Origin: Pseudomonadota bacterium
GTDB lineage: Bacteria; Pseudomonadota; Gammaproteobacteria; Burkholderiales; Burkholderiaceae_B
Direction of reading: 5' to 3'
Assembly: GCA_021793095.1 (NCBI GenBank)
Contig: JAJYTK010000057.1
Location: 1-6,635, forward strand
DNA: 6,635 nt
The position numbers and the translations under genes were made by a program. The notes under the pieces are model-generated. The model worked only from the letters and a program-made list of their open reading frames with translations, did no database searches and had not been told where the DNA came from. Below are positions 1 to 6,208 of this stretch, one piece after another (the first letter of the stretch is position 1; the number at the start of each line of letters is the position of its first letter).

Positions 1-547
1 TCTCGCGACCTACAAAACGGCTCAAGCCGCTATCAGCGACGGCATCAATGCTCTCAACGTCCGCTGTGCCGCCCTCGGCAGCCACTGCATCAAATGCGGT
101 CGTGCGCACGGTCAGCACCACCTTGTCGTCGACACATTGCACGGTCTCTAAGGCATTACCGGCATAAACGGGGTGTGTAAACGTGTCGGCCGCTAACACC
201 TCGGTAACATCAGAAACCTGTGCAACATCGAGCAAAGCAGCGACGCGTGGTGCAACGTTTTTCCCAAAAGTTGTGGAAGGGAACAAAATATGCTGATAGG
301 CATCAGCAAGGGCCAGCACCTGCTTGGAAACATTTTCTGCCAAGCCATGCTCTAATCCATCACCCTCGGCCAGAAAAACCTTTTCAACCCCAGCCACTTT
401 GGCCGCCTCATCAGCAACGGCTTGGGCGCCCTTACCAGCAACTAGCACATGGATAGGACCATCGAGTTTCTGAGCAGCTGCGACAGTATTCAGGGTCGCC
501 GCATTCAAGCTTTGATTATCGTGTTCAGCAATAACTAATACGGACAT
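1..547 (-). CDS. etfA: Electron transfer flavoprotein alpha subunit, N-terminal part (truncated by window edge)
   Basis: The first 182 codons are visible, starting at the ATG at 547-545; the rest lies beyond the left edge. The protein opens MSVLVIAEHDNQSLNAATLN, and the part seen is ETF alpha domain I, the alpha/beta half that packs on the beta subunit. It includes the family segment LFPSTTFGKNVAPRVAALLD (about residues 87-106) and ends near SGLSRFVGRE, where the linker to the FAD-binding C-terminal domain begins. The full protein is usually about 310 residues. With EtfB it forms a soluble FAD/AMP heterodimer that passes electrons from acyl-CoA and related dehydrogenases to ETF:quinone oxidoreductase. 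A single base separates the etfB stop from this ATG, and an AAAGG nine bases upstream, inside the etfB end, can serve as ribosome site. The two are therefore co-transcribed and probably translationally coupled. The FAD site itself cannot be checked here. Confidence 0.95.
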   Translation of the reverse strand, partial: MSVLVIAEHDNQSLNAATLNTVAAAQKLDGPIHVLVAGKGAQAVADEAAKVAGVEKVFLAEGDGLEHGLAENVSKQVLALADAYQHILFPSTTFGKNVAPRVAALLDVAQVSDVTEVLAADTFTHPVYAGNALETVQCVDDKVVLTVRTTAFDAVAAEGGTADVESIDAVADSGLSRFVGRE

Positions 548-548
548 A

Positions 549-1298
549 TTAAATTACCTTTGCTTCGTTCTTTAGTTTTTCAACCAATGTGGCGACATCC
601 TCAACGATGACCCCAGCTTGACGTACTGGCGGCTCGGTAACCTTTTGGGTTTTGAGACGGGGGGTAACGTCCACGGATAATTCCTCGGGCGTGATGGTAT
701 CAAGCGGCTTTTTCTTGGCGCGCATGATATTAGGCAAGGTGACATAGCGTGGCTCGTTAAGACGCAGGTCTGTGGTCACAATGGCGGGCAGATTGATCTC
801 TAAAGTCTCTAGACCCCCATCAATCTCACGCGTCACTTGGGCCTTTTGATCCTCAAGCGTGATCTCGCTGGCAAAGGTGGCCTGTGCCCAATCCAGCAAA
901 GCAGCCAGCATTTGCCCAGTTTGGTTGGCGTCGTCATCAATCGCCTGCTTGCCCATGATCACTAGGCCAGGCTCCTCTTTTTCAACCAGTGCTTTTAACA
1001 GCTTGGCAACGGCCAAAGGCTGTAATTCAGCTTCTGTATCGACGTGAATTGAGCGATCTGCGCCAATTGCCATTGCGGTACGTAAGGTTTCCTGCACGGG
1101 CTTGGCACCGCAAGAAACAGCGATAATTTCGCTGACCAATCCTTTCTCTTTGAGACGGACGGCCTCTTCAACAGCAATTTCATCAAAGGGGTTCATGGAC
1201 ATTTTGACATTGTCGGTATCAACCCCCGTTTGATCTGACTTTACGCGGATCTTGACGTTGTGATCCACAACGCGTTTGACGGGTACTAAAACCTTCAT
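549..1298 (-). CDS. etfB: Electron transfer flavoprotein beta subunit
   Basis: This is a complete 249-residue protein, the normal length for ETF beta (about 250). It binds AMP structurally and docks ETF onto its partner dehydrogenases. Visible family features are the start [25 protein letters not shown] at 36-40, the nucleotide-binding stretch [14 protein letters not shown] at 116-129, and the ETF-beta signature region at about 155-183 containing [20 protein letters not shown]. The recognition loop that holds partner dehydrogenases, [19 protein letters not shown], lies at 180-198. The sequence resembles the housekeeping, mitochondrial-like ETFs rather than the electron-bifurcating Fix/Bcd type; that subgrouping is by eye. 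The start is supported by GGAGAG six bases upstream. It is the first gene of an etfBA pair transcribed away from mltB. No damage or unusual insertion is seen. Confidence 0.97.
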   Translation of the reverse strand: MKVLVPVKRVVDHNVKIRVKSDQTGVDTDNVKMSMNPFDEIAVEEAVRLKEKGLVSEIIAVSCGAKPVQETLRTAMAIGADRSIHVDTEAELQPLAVAKLLKALVEKEEPGLVIMGKQAIDDDANQTGQMLAALLDWAQATFASEITLEDQKAQVTREIDGGLETLEINLPAIVTTDLRLNEPRYVTLPNIMRAKKKPLDTITPEELSVDVTPRLKTQKVTEPPVRQAGVIVEDVATLVEKLKNEAKVI

Positions 1299-1304
1299 CC
1301 GGTT

Positions 1305-1310
1305 CTCTCC
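1305..1310 (-). promoter_or_regulatory. Ribosome binding site of etfB
   Basis: On the minus strand GGAGAG lies six bases before the etfB ATG, a strong Shine-Dalgarno match that fixes the start at 1298. Confidence 0.8.
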
Positions 1311-1361
1311 AAAAGCTAGAAACTTTCAAACAAGCAAGGCTAAAAAGAGATTTGAATCGAT

Positions 1362-1386
1362 GGTCTGTTGCACCAACCCCAAGACC
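1362..1386 (-). promoter_or_regulatory. Bulged stem-loop in the probable etfBA leader
   Basis: On the minus strand the sequence GGTCT-TGGG-GTTG-GTG-CAAC-AGACC folds into a 9-bp stem: GGTCT pairs with AGACC and GTTG with CAAC. The loop is three bases and a four-base bulge (TGGG) interrupts one arm. It sits about 64 bases upstream of the etfB start, inside the leader if the candidate promoter further upstream is right. A run of five T occurs on the minus strand at 1346-1342, about 15 bases past the stem. That is too far for an ordinary intrinsic terminator, so a role as attenuator is not supported. The pairing is read directly; any function is inference. Confidence 0.3.
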
Positions 1387-1411
1387 CTTTAGCCACTTAA
1401 ATACGGCCTAC

Positions 1412-1439
1412 AGTATAACAAATTGCATCGCTTTCACAG
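1412..1439 (-). promoter_or_regulatory. Candidate sigma-70 promoter for etfBA
   Basis: On the minus strand a good -10 box TATACT (1417-1412) is preceded, after 16 bases, by CTGTGA (1439-1434), which matches the TTGACA consensus at only three positions. Transcription would begin near 1405, giving a leader of about 105 bases before etfB. The -10 is convincing but the -35 is weak, so the call is tentative. Confidence 0.35.
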
Positions 1440-1516
1440 GGCTAACCCCTATAAAATTACTCAGCCTACGTACTCTAGGGCGCTACGAATTAAAACAAAA
1501 ACATTTATAAGAGCCC

Positions 1517-1545
1517 TTGAACCCCAACCTCAAATCGCTGATACT
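1517..1545 (+). promoter_or_regulatory. Candidate sigma-70 promoter for mltB
   Basis: TTGAAC (1517-1522) and GATACT (1540-1545) are separated by exactly 17 bases; each matches its consensus at four of six positions. The predicted start near 1552 leaves a leader of about 27 bases before the mltB ATG. No good Shine-Dalgarno sequence precedes that ATG (only TAGAG at 1561-1565, 13 bases away), so translation may be modest. Confidence 0.4.
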
Positions 1546-1578
1546 TTCTAATTTCACCCCTAGAGATAGCATCGAATC

Positions 1579-2847
1579 ATGTGGCTGACCCTTTCGCGCA
1601 TTATCCTATCGCTCGGCACCTGCTTGTTTGCTGCCTGCAGCACCCCCACTCAGACCGCCCAATCAGAGAGTCTCTCTGCCCCAGCGACGAGTGTAGCCGC
1701 CCAAATGAGCGAGGGCACTGATAAGAAAAATAAAACCTCGGCTCGCACGCGCACACAAAAGTCGACACCAGAAACAGCCCAACCTCTAAATGCCGCCCCA
1801 AATAAACCAAAAAATAGTCCACTCTTTGTACCTTTTCGGCAAGATTTTGTGCAAGAAGATGGCCAGCTGAGCCCCTATCTCAAGCAATGGGCACTCCACC
1901 TAACAGAGCAAAGGCGCCTGCCCTACCCGATGGTAGAAGAGCTCCTCCAGCAAATTAGATATGAGCCCCAAGTCATTCAACTCATGACCCCAACTAAAGG
2001 ACAGCAGGGCAAACGTAGTTGGACCGCCTATAGAGAGCGCTTTACAGACAAAACGCGCATCGACCAAGGGCTAAGCTTTTGGCAGCAACACCAAGACAGC
2101 ATCGAGGAAACCGCTCGGCACTACCAGGTCCCAGCCTCTATTTTGGTCGCCATTATTGGCGTTGAAACCATCTACGGCGGCTATATGGGTGACTTTAGCG
2201 TACTCAATGCCCTAGCAAATTTGGGGTTTGGGTATCCTGACCCTGAGCGGCCTGAACGGGCCGCGATGTTCCGCAATCAACTGGCGGATTTGATTGAATT
2301 ACATTACCAAGGGAAATTAGACGCCAGCACGGCACGGGGTTCTTTTGCCGGTGCCATGGGGCTGCCCCAATTTATGCCCACTAGCATCAAGCAGTGGGCA
2401 ATAGATGCTGAGGACAAAGGGCACATCGACCTATTTCGCTCGGTGCCCGATGCCCTAGCGTCTGTGGCCAACTTTTTAAACCACCACGGGTGGCAGGCCC
2501 AACGGCCCGTTTTTATAGAGGTGGATATTCCCGCGAATGATCAGATCGCGGCCAATGTTGATGGTGGACTCAGCCCCACCTTAGCGTGGGCAGACCTACA
2601 AGGCATCTTGGATTTACCTGAGCCCCCTACCGCCTATGCTGAACAAAAACTCGGGCTCATTGATTTGCCCGATCAAGTCAACCACACTGTGGAATACCGC
2701 CTGGCCACCGCCAATTTTTTTGCGGTGACAGAATATAATCGCAGCTATTTTTACGCCAGCGCGGTTGCAGATCTTGCCTGTGCCCTAGAGCGGCGCCATT
2801 ATCAGCGCCAAAGCTGTTCTCTATGGGCACAACCAGCGGCGATGTAA
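1579..2847 (+). CDS. mltB: Membrane-bound lytic murein transglycosylase B (lipoprotein)
   Basis: The 422-residue protein cleaves the glycan strands of peptidoglycan between MurNAc and GlcNAc, leaving 1,6-anhydro-MurNAc ends. The N-terminus is a lipoprotein signal: R7, a hydrophobic stretch, then LFAAC with the lipidated cysteine at position 20. Residues 21 to about 82 form a low-complexity Ser/Thr/Ala/Gln/Lys linker. The SLT_2/MltB catalytic domain follows (about 84-410). The likely catalytic glutamate is E196 in VAIIGVETIYGGYMG, and further family motifs are GFAGAMGLPQFMPTS-like residues at about 255-269 (here SFAGAMGLPQFMPTS), FLNHHGW at 299-305 and YNRSYFYASAV at 386-396. E. coli MltB is about 360 residues; the extra length is mostly the linker. 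The ATG is the first possible start, as an in-frame TAG lies at 1567-1569. It is probably a single-gene unit, divergent from etfBA and convergent with cysM. Being next to cysM appears to be positional rather than functional. Confidence 0.95.
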   Translation: MWLTLSRIILSLGTCLFAACSTPTQTAQSESLSAPATSVAAQMSEGTDKKNKTSARTRTQKSTPETAQPLNAAPNKPKNSPLFVPFRQDFVQEDGQLSPYLKQWALHLTEQRRLPYPMVEELLQQIRYEPQVIQLMTPTKGQQGKRSWTAYRERFTDKTRIDQGLSFWQQHQDSIEETARHYQVPASILVAIIGVETIYGGYMGDFSVLNALANLGFGYPDPERPERAAMFRNQLADLIELHYQGKLDASTARGSFAGAMGLPQFMPTSIKQWAIDAEDKGHIDLFRSVPDALASVANFLNHHGWQAQRPVFIEVDIPANDQIAANVDGGLSPTLAWADLQGILDLPEPPTAYAEQKLGLIDLPDQVNHTVEYRLATANFFAVTEYNRSYFYASAVADLACALERRHYQRQSCSLWAQPAAM

Positions 2848-2867
2848 CCTGCGCAGCAGTGCTGGTT
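2831..2867. terminator. Weak inverted repeat between the convergent mltB and cysM ends
   Basis: AACCAGC (2831-2837) and GCTGGTT (2861-2867) are perfect inverted copies with 23 bases between them. The pair spans the last codons of mltB, the 18-base gap and the first two bases of the cysM stop. No T run follows on either strand and the loop is long, so it is at best a poor two-way terminator. It is listed because no better one is seen where two transcripts meet. Confidence 0.2.
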
Positions 2868-3777
2868 ATGGATTGAATACCCCGGTGGACAAATACCGGT
2901 CGCCTCGATCGCAGACGATAAACACAATAGTGGCATTTTTCACTGTTTGGGCGACACGCAAGGCGGCAATTAAAGCGCCCGCCGAAGAAATGCCCGCAAA
3001 AATCCCCTCTTGGCTGGCCAAACGGCGTGCCATATCTTCGGCCTCCTGCTGACCAATCAATTCAAATGCATCAATTTGGGTGGGATCATAAATCTGCGGC
3101 GCGTACTCTTCGGGCCACTTACGTATCCCGGCGATTTGCGCCCCTTCGGCGGGCTGGGCGCCCACTACCTGCACCTGAGGATTTTTTGTGCGCAAATAAT
3201 TGCCCACCCCCATAATGGTGCCCGTGGTCCCCATCGCACTCACAAAGTGCGTCACCTGCCCTTGGGTTTGCTGCCAAATTTCAACCCCAGTGCCGTCTAT
3301 ATGCGCCTGCGGGTTATCAAAATTAGCAAATTGGTCAAGCACAATACCCCGGCCTTCGGATTGCATTTGCAAGGCCAGATCCCGTGCATACTCCATGCCC
3401 CCCTTTTCCTCGGGGGTGAGAATCAACTCAGCCCCGTAAGCCGTCATTGAAGCACGTCGCTCTAGAGAGAGGTTATCAGGCATGATGAGAATCATCTTGT
3501 AGCCACGCACCGCTGCAATCATGGCTAAAGCAATGCCCGTATTACCACTGGTCGCCTCAATGAGCGTATCCCCAGGTTTAATTTGTCCGCGTTCTTCGGC
3601 ACACCGAATCATGGATAAGGCAGGACGATCCTTGACCGAGCCGGCGGGGTTGTTGCCCTCGAGCTTGGCCAAAATCACATTGCTCTCGTCTATCCCATCC
3701 TGAAAAGGAATGCGCTGCAAGCGCACCAAAGGGGTATGACCAATAGTGTCTTCGACAGTTGGATAGCTGGGTTTCAT
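2866..3777 (-). CDS. cysM: Cysteine synthase B (O-acetylserine sulfhydrylase, CysM type)
   Basis: A PLP-dependent fold type II enzyme of the cytoplasm, it makes L-cysteine from O-acetylserine and sulfide; CysM enzymes can also use thiosulfate to give S-sulfocysteine. From the ATG at 3777 it is 303 residues, like E. coli CysM. The PLP lysine is K49 in NNPAGSVKDRP, the substrate loop is TSGNTG (76-81), and the phosphate-binding loop is GTTGT (183-187). CysM rather than CysK is indicated by GIRKWPEEY (217-225) and DRGDRYLSTGVF (290-301). The frame stays open upstream to 3882, but the family start is M-K-x-x-Y-P-T-V-E-D, and a longer start would run into comEA; I therefore place it at 3777, where only a weak TAGAG precedes it. 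It lies 31 bases after comEA in the same direction, so the two are probably co-transcribed although functionally unrelated. Confidence 0.95.
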   Translation of the reverse strand: MKPSYPTVEDTIGHTPLVRLQRIPFQDGIDESNVILAKLEGNNPAGSVKDRPALSMIRCAEERGQIKPGDTLIEATSGNTGIALAMIAAVRGYKMILIMPDNLSLERRASMTAYGAELILTPEEKGGMEYARDLALQMQSEGRGIVLDQFANFDNPQAHIDGTGVEIWQQTQGQVTHFVSAMGTTGTIMGVGNYLRTKNPQVQVVGAQPAEGAQIAGIRKWPEEYAPQIYDPTQIDAFELIGQQEAEDMARRLASQEGIFAGISSAGALIAALRVAQTVKNATIVFIVCDRGDRYLSTGVFNP

Positions 3778-3808
3778 AGTTAGATACTCTACTGATTTAT
3801 TGGGTGAC

Positions 3809-4129
3809 TCATTCGTGTTCGGCATCTGGGTCCTGTGCGACCAGGCCGGCCTCTTGTAAGGCCTCAAGCTTTTTGGGCCCAATCCCTCTCACTCTAGCAG
3901 ACAGATCTTGTAAAGAGGTAAAAGCCCCACCCCGCTCACGCTCTTCGACAATGGTCTCTGCCGTTTTAGGACCAATGCCCGGCAAACGTTGTAGTTCAGC
4001 ATGACTGGCCTGATTCAGATCAACCGCCACCACCGGCAACGTATAGATAAATAAGAAGCTCAGCAGTAAGATGCCACGCAATGCGGAGCGGTAAGATTTA
4101 AATCCAGCCTTTTGTTGTTGTCTAAACAT
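3809..4129 (-). CDS. comEA: Small ComEA-family helix-hairpin-helix DNA-binding protein
   Basis: This 106-residue protein has a basic N-terminus (1-18), one hydrophobic segment (about 19-35) that reads as a signal peptide with likely cleavage after VVA at 35, then a ComEA-type tandem helix-hairpin-helix domain. The mature part begins VDLNQASHAELQRLPGIGPK; the hairpins are LPGIGPKTAETI (49-60) and VRGIGPKKLEAL (80-91), and the tail is acidic. Such proteins bind double-stranded DNA without sequence preference in the periplasm and help pull it in during natural transformation. It matches the short one-domain ComEA form of Gram-negative bacteria. If the hydrophobic segment is not cleaved, it would instead be an inner-membrane anchor. 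The start has a strong AGGGGG site. It is followed closely by cysM; no other competence gene is visible, so competence itself is not shown. Confidence 0.88.
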   Translation of the reverse strand: MFRQQQKAGFKSYRSALRGILLLSFLFIYTLPVVAVDLNQASHAELQRLPGIGPKTAETIVEERERGGAFTSLQDLSARVRGIGPKKLEALQEAGLVAQDPDAEHE

Positions 4130-4134
4130 AATAT

Positions 4135-4140
4135 CCCCCT
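4135..4140 (-). promoter_or_regulatory. Ribosome binding site of comEA
   Basis: On the minus strand AGGGGG lies five bases before the comEA ATG, supporting the start at 4129 and good translation of this small gene. Confidence 0.7.
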
Positions 4141-4162
4141 TGATAAATACACATCAATAACA

Positions 4163-4190
4163 TTCATAGTGCGCAGGCCATTCTTGGCGA
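4163..4190 (-). promoter_or_regulatory. Weak candidate promoter for comEA-cysM
   Basis: On the minus strand TCGCCA (4190-4185) and TATGAA (4168-4163) are 16 bases apart, each matching four of six consensus positions. It lies in the 142-base gap after hldD and could drive comEA-cysM separately from the upstream lipopolysaccharide genes. The match is poor and readthrough from hldD is equally possible. Confidence 0.2.
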
Positions 4191-4220
4191 CTGCATCAAA
4201 CCATCCATGTTTATTGTGTG

Positions 4221-4238
4221 CTGCCCACCGGCAGTTTT
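4221..4238 (+). terminator. Short hairpin with T run between hldD and comEA
   Basis: CTGCC-CACC-GGCAG (4221-4234) forms a 5-bp GC-rich stem with a tetraloop, followed by TTTT. Read as a terminator it points along the plus strand, opposite to all nearby genes. On the minus strand the same hairpin has no following T run. It might limit antisense transcription into hldD, or mean nothing. Confidence 0.25.
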
Positions 4239-4271
4239 CTAGAGGAAAGGGATACTTAGACTAGGCTGCTT

Positions 4272-5267
4272 TTATCCTTTCTGGGTGTCATATAGCGCAC
4301 GCACATAATGCTCTACCCCCTGCTCTACCGTTGCAAACTCATCGGTATAGCCCGCAGCACGTAAATGGCTGAGATCAGCTTGGGTATGGCTTTGGTAACG
4401 GCCCTTGAGGTCATCCGGGAAGGGGATATAGCGCAGCAACTCTTGGTCAACCATGGCTTGCAAGTCTAAAGCAGGCTCACCACGCAAGGCGCGCATCGTA
4501 TTGACAACTGTTTTGGCGATGTCATTGAATGGTTGAGCACGTCCTGTGCCGCAATTATAAATGCCGGACAGTTGTGGGTTATCCAAGAAAAATAAATTCA
4601 CGCGCACAGCATCATCGACAGCAATAAAATCACGTGCCTGCTCTCCAGCTGCATAACCGTCCCACCCGCCAAAAAGGCGGACAAAGCCCTCTTTTTCATA
4701 CTGCATCATATTGTGCAATGCCACAGAAGCCATACGCCCCTTGTGCTGCTCGTTTGGACCGTACACATTAAAATAGCGCAACCCGACGACCGGCGCTGTG
4801 AGCTCTTTTAAATGGCGGCGCAGTATTTGGTCAAAAAGAAATTTGGAATAACCGTACACATTGAGGGGTGCTTCATGCTCACGTGCCTCAGTGTAATTTG
4901 GGCCTGCCCCATAAACGGCTGCCGAAGAAGCATAAATAAAGGGAGTTTTAGTCGCCTGACTATATTCAAACAGCTCTAAGGTCACGCGATAGTTATTATC
5001 CATCATGTAACGGCCATCTTGCTCGGTGGTGTCAGAGCACGCCCCCTGATGGAAGATGGCAGTGATGGCAGGCAATGCCCGCTTTCGCACTAACTCGCGA
5101 AACACATCCTTGTCTATATAGTCAGCAATTTCACAGTGCACCAGGTTTTTAAATTTTTCGCCCTGCTGCAAGTCATCAACGACCAATATATCTGTAATAC
5201 CGCGTTCATTTAAACCTTTGACGATATTGCTGCCGATAAAACCAGCGCCACCCGTGACAATAAACAT
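4272..5267 (-). CDS. hldD: ADP-L-glycero-D-manno-heptose 6-epimerase
   Basis: HldD (RfaD/WaaD) performs the last step of nucleotide-heptose synthesis, inverting C6 of ADP-D-glycero-D-manno-heptose to the L-glycero form used in the lipopolysaccharide inner core. It is a cytoplasmic extended short-chain dehydrogenase with tightly bound NADP. The 331 residues suit the family (310 in E. coli, about 330 in betaproteobacteria). Seen are the Rossmann loop [10 protein letters not shown] (5-14), GACSDTTE (76-83), MMDNNY (88-93), YASSAAVYG (112-120), the YxxxK pair Y138/K142 in NVYGYSKF, and [20 protein letters not shown] (164-183). K176 in HKG should correspond to the second catalytic lysine. [17 protein letters not shown] at 283-299 is a further family block. 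The ATG has AGGGG six bases upstream, touching the hldA stop, and lies 11 bases after hldA, so coupling with the kinase gene is likely. Confidence 0.97.
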   Translation of the reverse strand: MFIVTGGAGFIGSNIVKGLNERGITDILVVDDLQQGEKFKNLVHCEIADYIDKDVFRELVRKRALPAITAIFHQGACSDTTEQDGRYMMDNNYRVTLELFEYSQATKTPFIYASSAAVYGAGPNYTEAREHEAPLNVYGYSKFLFDQILRRHLKELTAPVVGLRYFNVYGPNEQHKGRMASVALHNMMQYEKEGFVRLFGGWDGYAAGEQARDFIAVDDAVRVNLFFLDNPQLSGIYNCGTGRAQPFNDIAKTVVNTMRALRGEPALDLQAMVDQELLRYIPFPDDLKGRYQSHTQADLSHLRAAGYTDEFATVEQGVEHYVRALYDTQKG

Positions 5268-5273
5268 TTTTAT

Positions 5274-5278
5274 CCCCT
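5274..5278 (-). promoter_or_regulatory. Ribosome binding site of hldD next to the hldA stop
   Basis: On the minus strand the hldA stop TAA runs straight into AGGGG, followed by six bases and the hldD ATG. The site fixes the hldD start and favours re-initiation by ribosomes finishing hldA. Confidence 0.7.
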
Positions 5279-6208
5279 TTATCGCAACTCTTGGGCGGTC
5301 ACCACAGAGGTGCCTAATTTACCCACTACAATTCCACCAGCCCGATTGGCCCAGTACATGGCCTCTACCCAATCTAAACCTGCCCCTTTGGCCACCGCCA
5401 AAGTGGCCAGCACCGTATCACCCGCACCCGAGACATCAAAAACCTCTTTGGCTTGTGCATCCACATGGTGACGCGCACTGTCTAAATAAATAGTCATTCC
5501 CTGCTCCGAGCGCGTGATCAGCAGCGCCTCGAGTTGTAGGCGCTGACGCAATTGCTGAGCACGTGTCTCGAGCTCGGACTCAGAATGCCAGCGCCCTACT
5601 GCCTCGCGTACCTCATCACGATTAGGGGTAAGCAAACTGGCCCCCTGATAGCGTTGATAGTCATCCCCTTTGGGGTCAACCAAAATAGGAATATTTTCCT
5701 GACGTGCTATTTGAATGAGTTGCTGCACCTCTTTGAGTGCGCCTTTAGCGTAATCCGAAAGCACCACAATATCGTGCCCTCTGAGCTGTTCTTTCATACG
5801 TTGCTGTACATTGCCCAGCGCAGCTGGGCTGGGATCCTGCTCAAAATCAACTCGGATTAATTGCTGCTGACGACCGATGACGCGCAACTTGAGTGTGGTG
5901 GGCCGCTGGGCATCGGTGATCATTTGCTCGTGAATCCCCTCACCTTGTAGTAGCTCACGAGTGATTTGGCCATCCTGATCATCACCCACCAAGCCAATCA
6001 AGGTTGCTTGCGCCCCCAGCGCAACGACGTTACGGGCAACGTTGGCAGCGCCCCCTAAACGATCCTCTGCACGAACCACATGGACCACGGGCACTGGAGC
6101 TTCGGGGGAAATGCGCTCGACCTGGCCAAACCAATAACGATCCAGCATCACGTCGCCAATAATTAAAACCTTAACTTTTTGCGCCTCTCGGTCAGGGAAA
6201 GACCTCAT
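5279..6208 (-). CDS. hldA: D-glycero-beta-D-manno-heptose-7-phosphate kinase (kinase domain only)
   Basis: HldA (also named RfaE1) phosphorylates D-glycero-D-manno-heptose 7-phosphate at C1 with ATP, giving the 1,7-bisphosphate for ADP-heptose synthesis. From the ATG at 6208 it has 309 residues and one PfkB/ribokinase domain. Visible are [12 protein letters not shown] (17-28), the [10 protein letters not shown] substrate loop (32-41), GGAANVARN (52-60), VDPKGDDY (177-184), TPNRDE (194-199) and the anion-hole and catalytic-base motif DVSGAGDT (258-265) with D264. E. coli HldE, at about 477 residues, carries a second adenylyltransferase domain; this protein ends after the kinase, so HldC must be encoded elsewhere. 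The frame stays open to 6247, but 6208 is preferred: GAGGAG lies five bases before it, and its ATG forms an ATGA overlap with the lapB stop. hldD follows in the same transcript. Confidence 0.95.
   Translation of the reverse strand: MRSFPDREAQKVKVLIIGDVMLDRYWFGQVERISPEAPVPVVHVVRAEDRLGGAANVARNVVALGAQATLIGLVGDDQDGQITRELLQGEGIHEQMITDAQRPTTLKLRVIGRQQQLIRVDFEQDPSPAALGNVQQRMKEQLRGHDIVVLSDYAKGALKEVQQLIQIARQENIPILVDPKGDDYQRYQGASLLTPNRDEVREAVGRWHSESELETRAQQLRQRLQLEALLITRSEQGMTIYLDSARHHVDAQAKEVFDVSGAGDTVLATLAVAKGAGLDWVEAMYWANRAGGIVVGKLGTSVVTAQELR

Noticed and set aside
220..456. 78-codon open frame on the plus strand over etfA
   Set aside because: The minus strand reads as continuous ETF alpha sequence; the plus frame is a shadow rich in His, Pro and Gln.
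1423..1438. Possible CRP-like site (TTGCA, six bases, TCACA) near the etfBA promoter
   Set aside because: Only the TCACA half fits the consensus; the other half matches two of five bases.
3010..3450. 146-codon open frame on the plus strand inside cysM
   Set aside because: It lies wholly antisense to a well-conserved enzyme gene, shows no recognisable domain and has a proline- and leucine-rich shadow-like composition.
3778..3882. N-terminal extension of CysM by up to 35 residues
   Set aside because: The extension overlaps comEA, has no similarity to CysM starts, and the ATG at 3777 gives the standard 303-residue length.
4130..4271. Short 14-codon reading frame upstream of comEA in the 142-base gap
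   Set aside because: It has no ribosome site and a length expected by chance, so there is no evidence that it is translated.
5552..5860. 102-codon open frame on the plus strand over the heptose kinase gene
   Set aside because: The opposite strand encodes the conserved PfkB fold; no ribosome site or domain supports the antisense frame.
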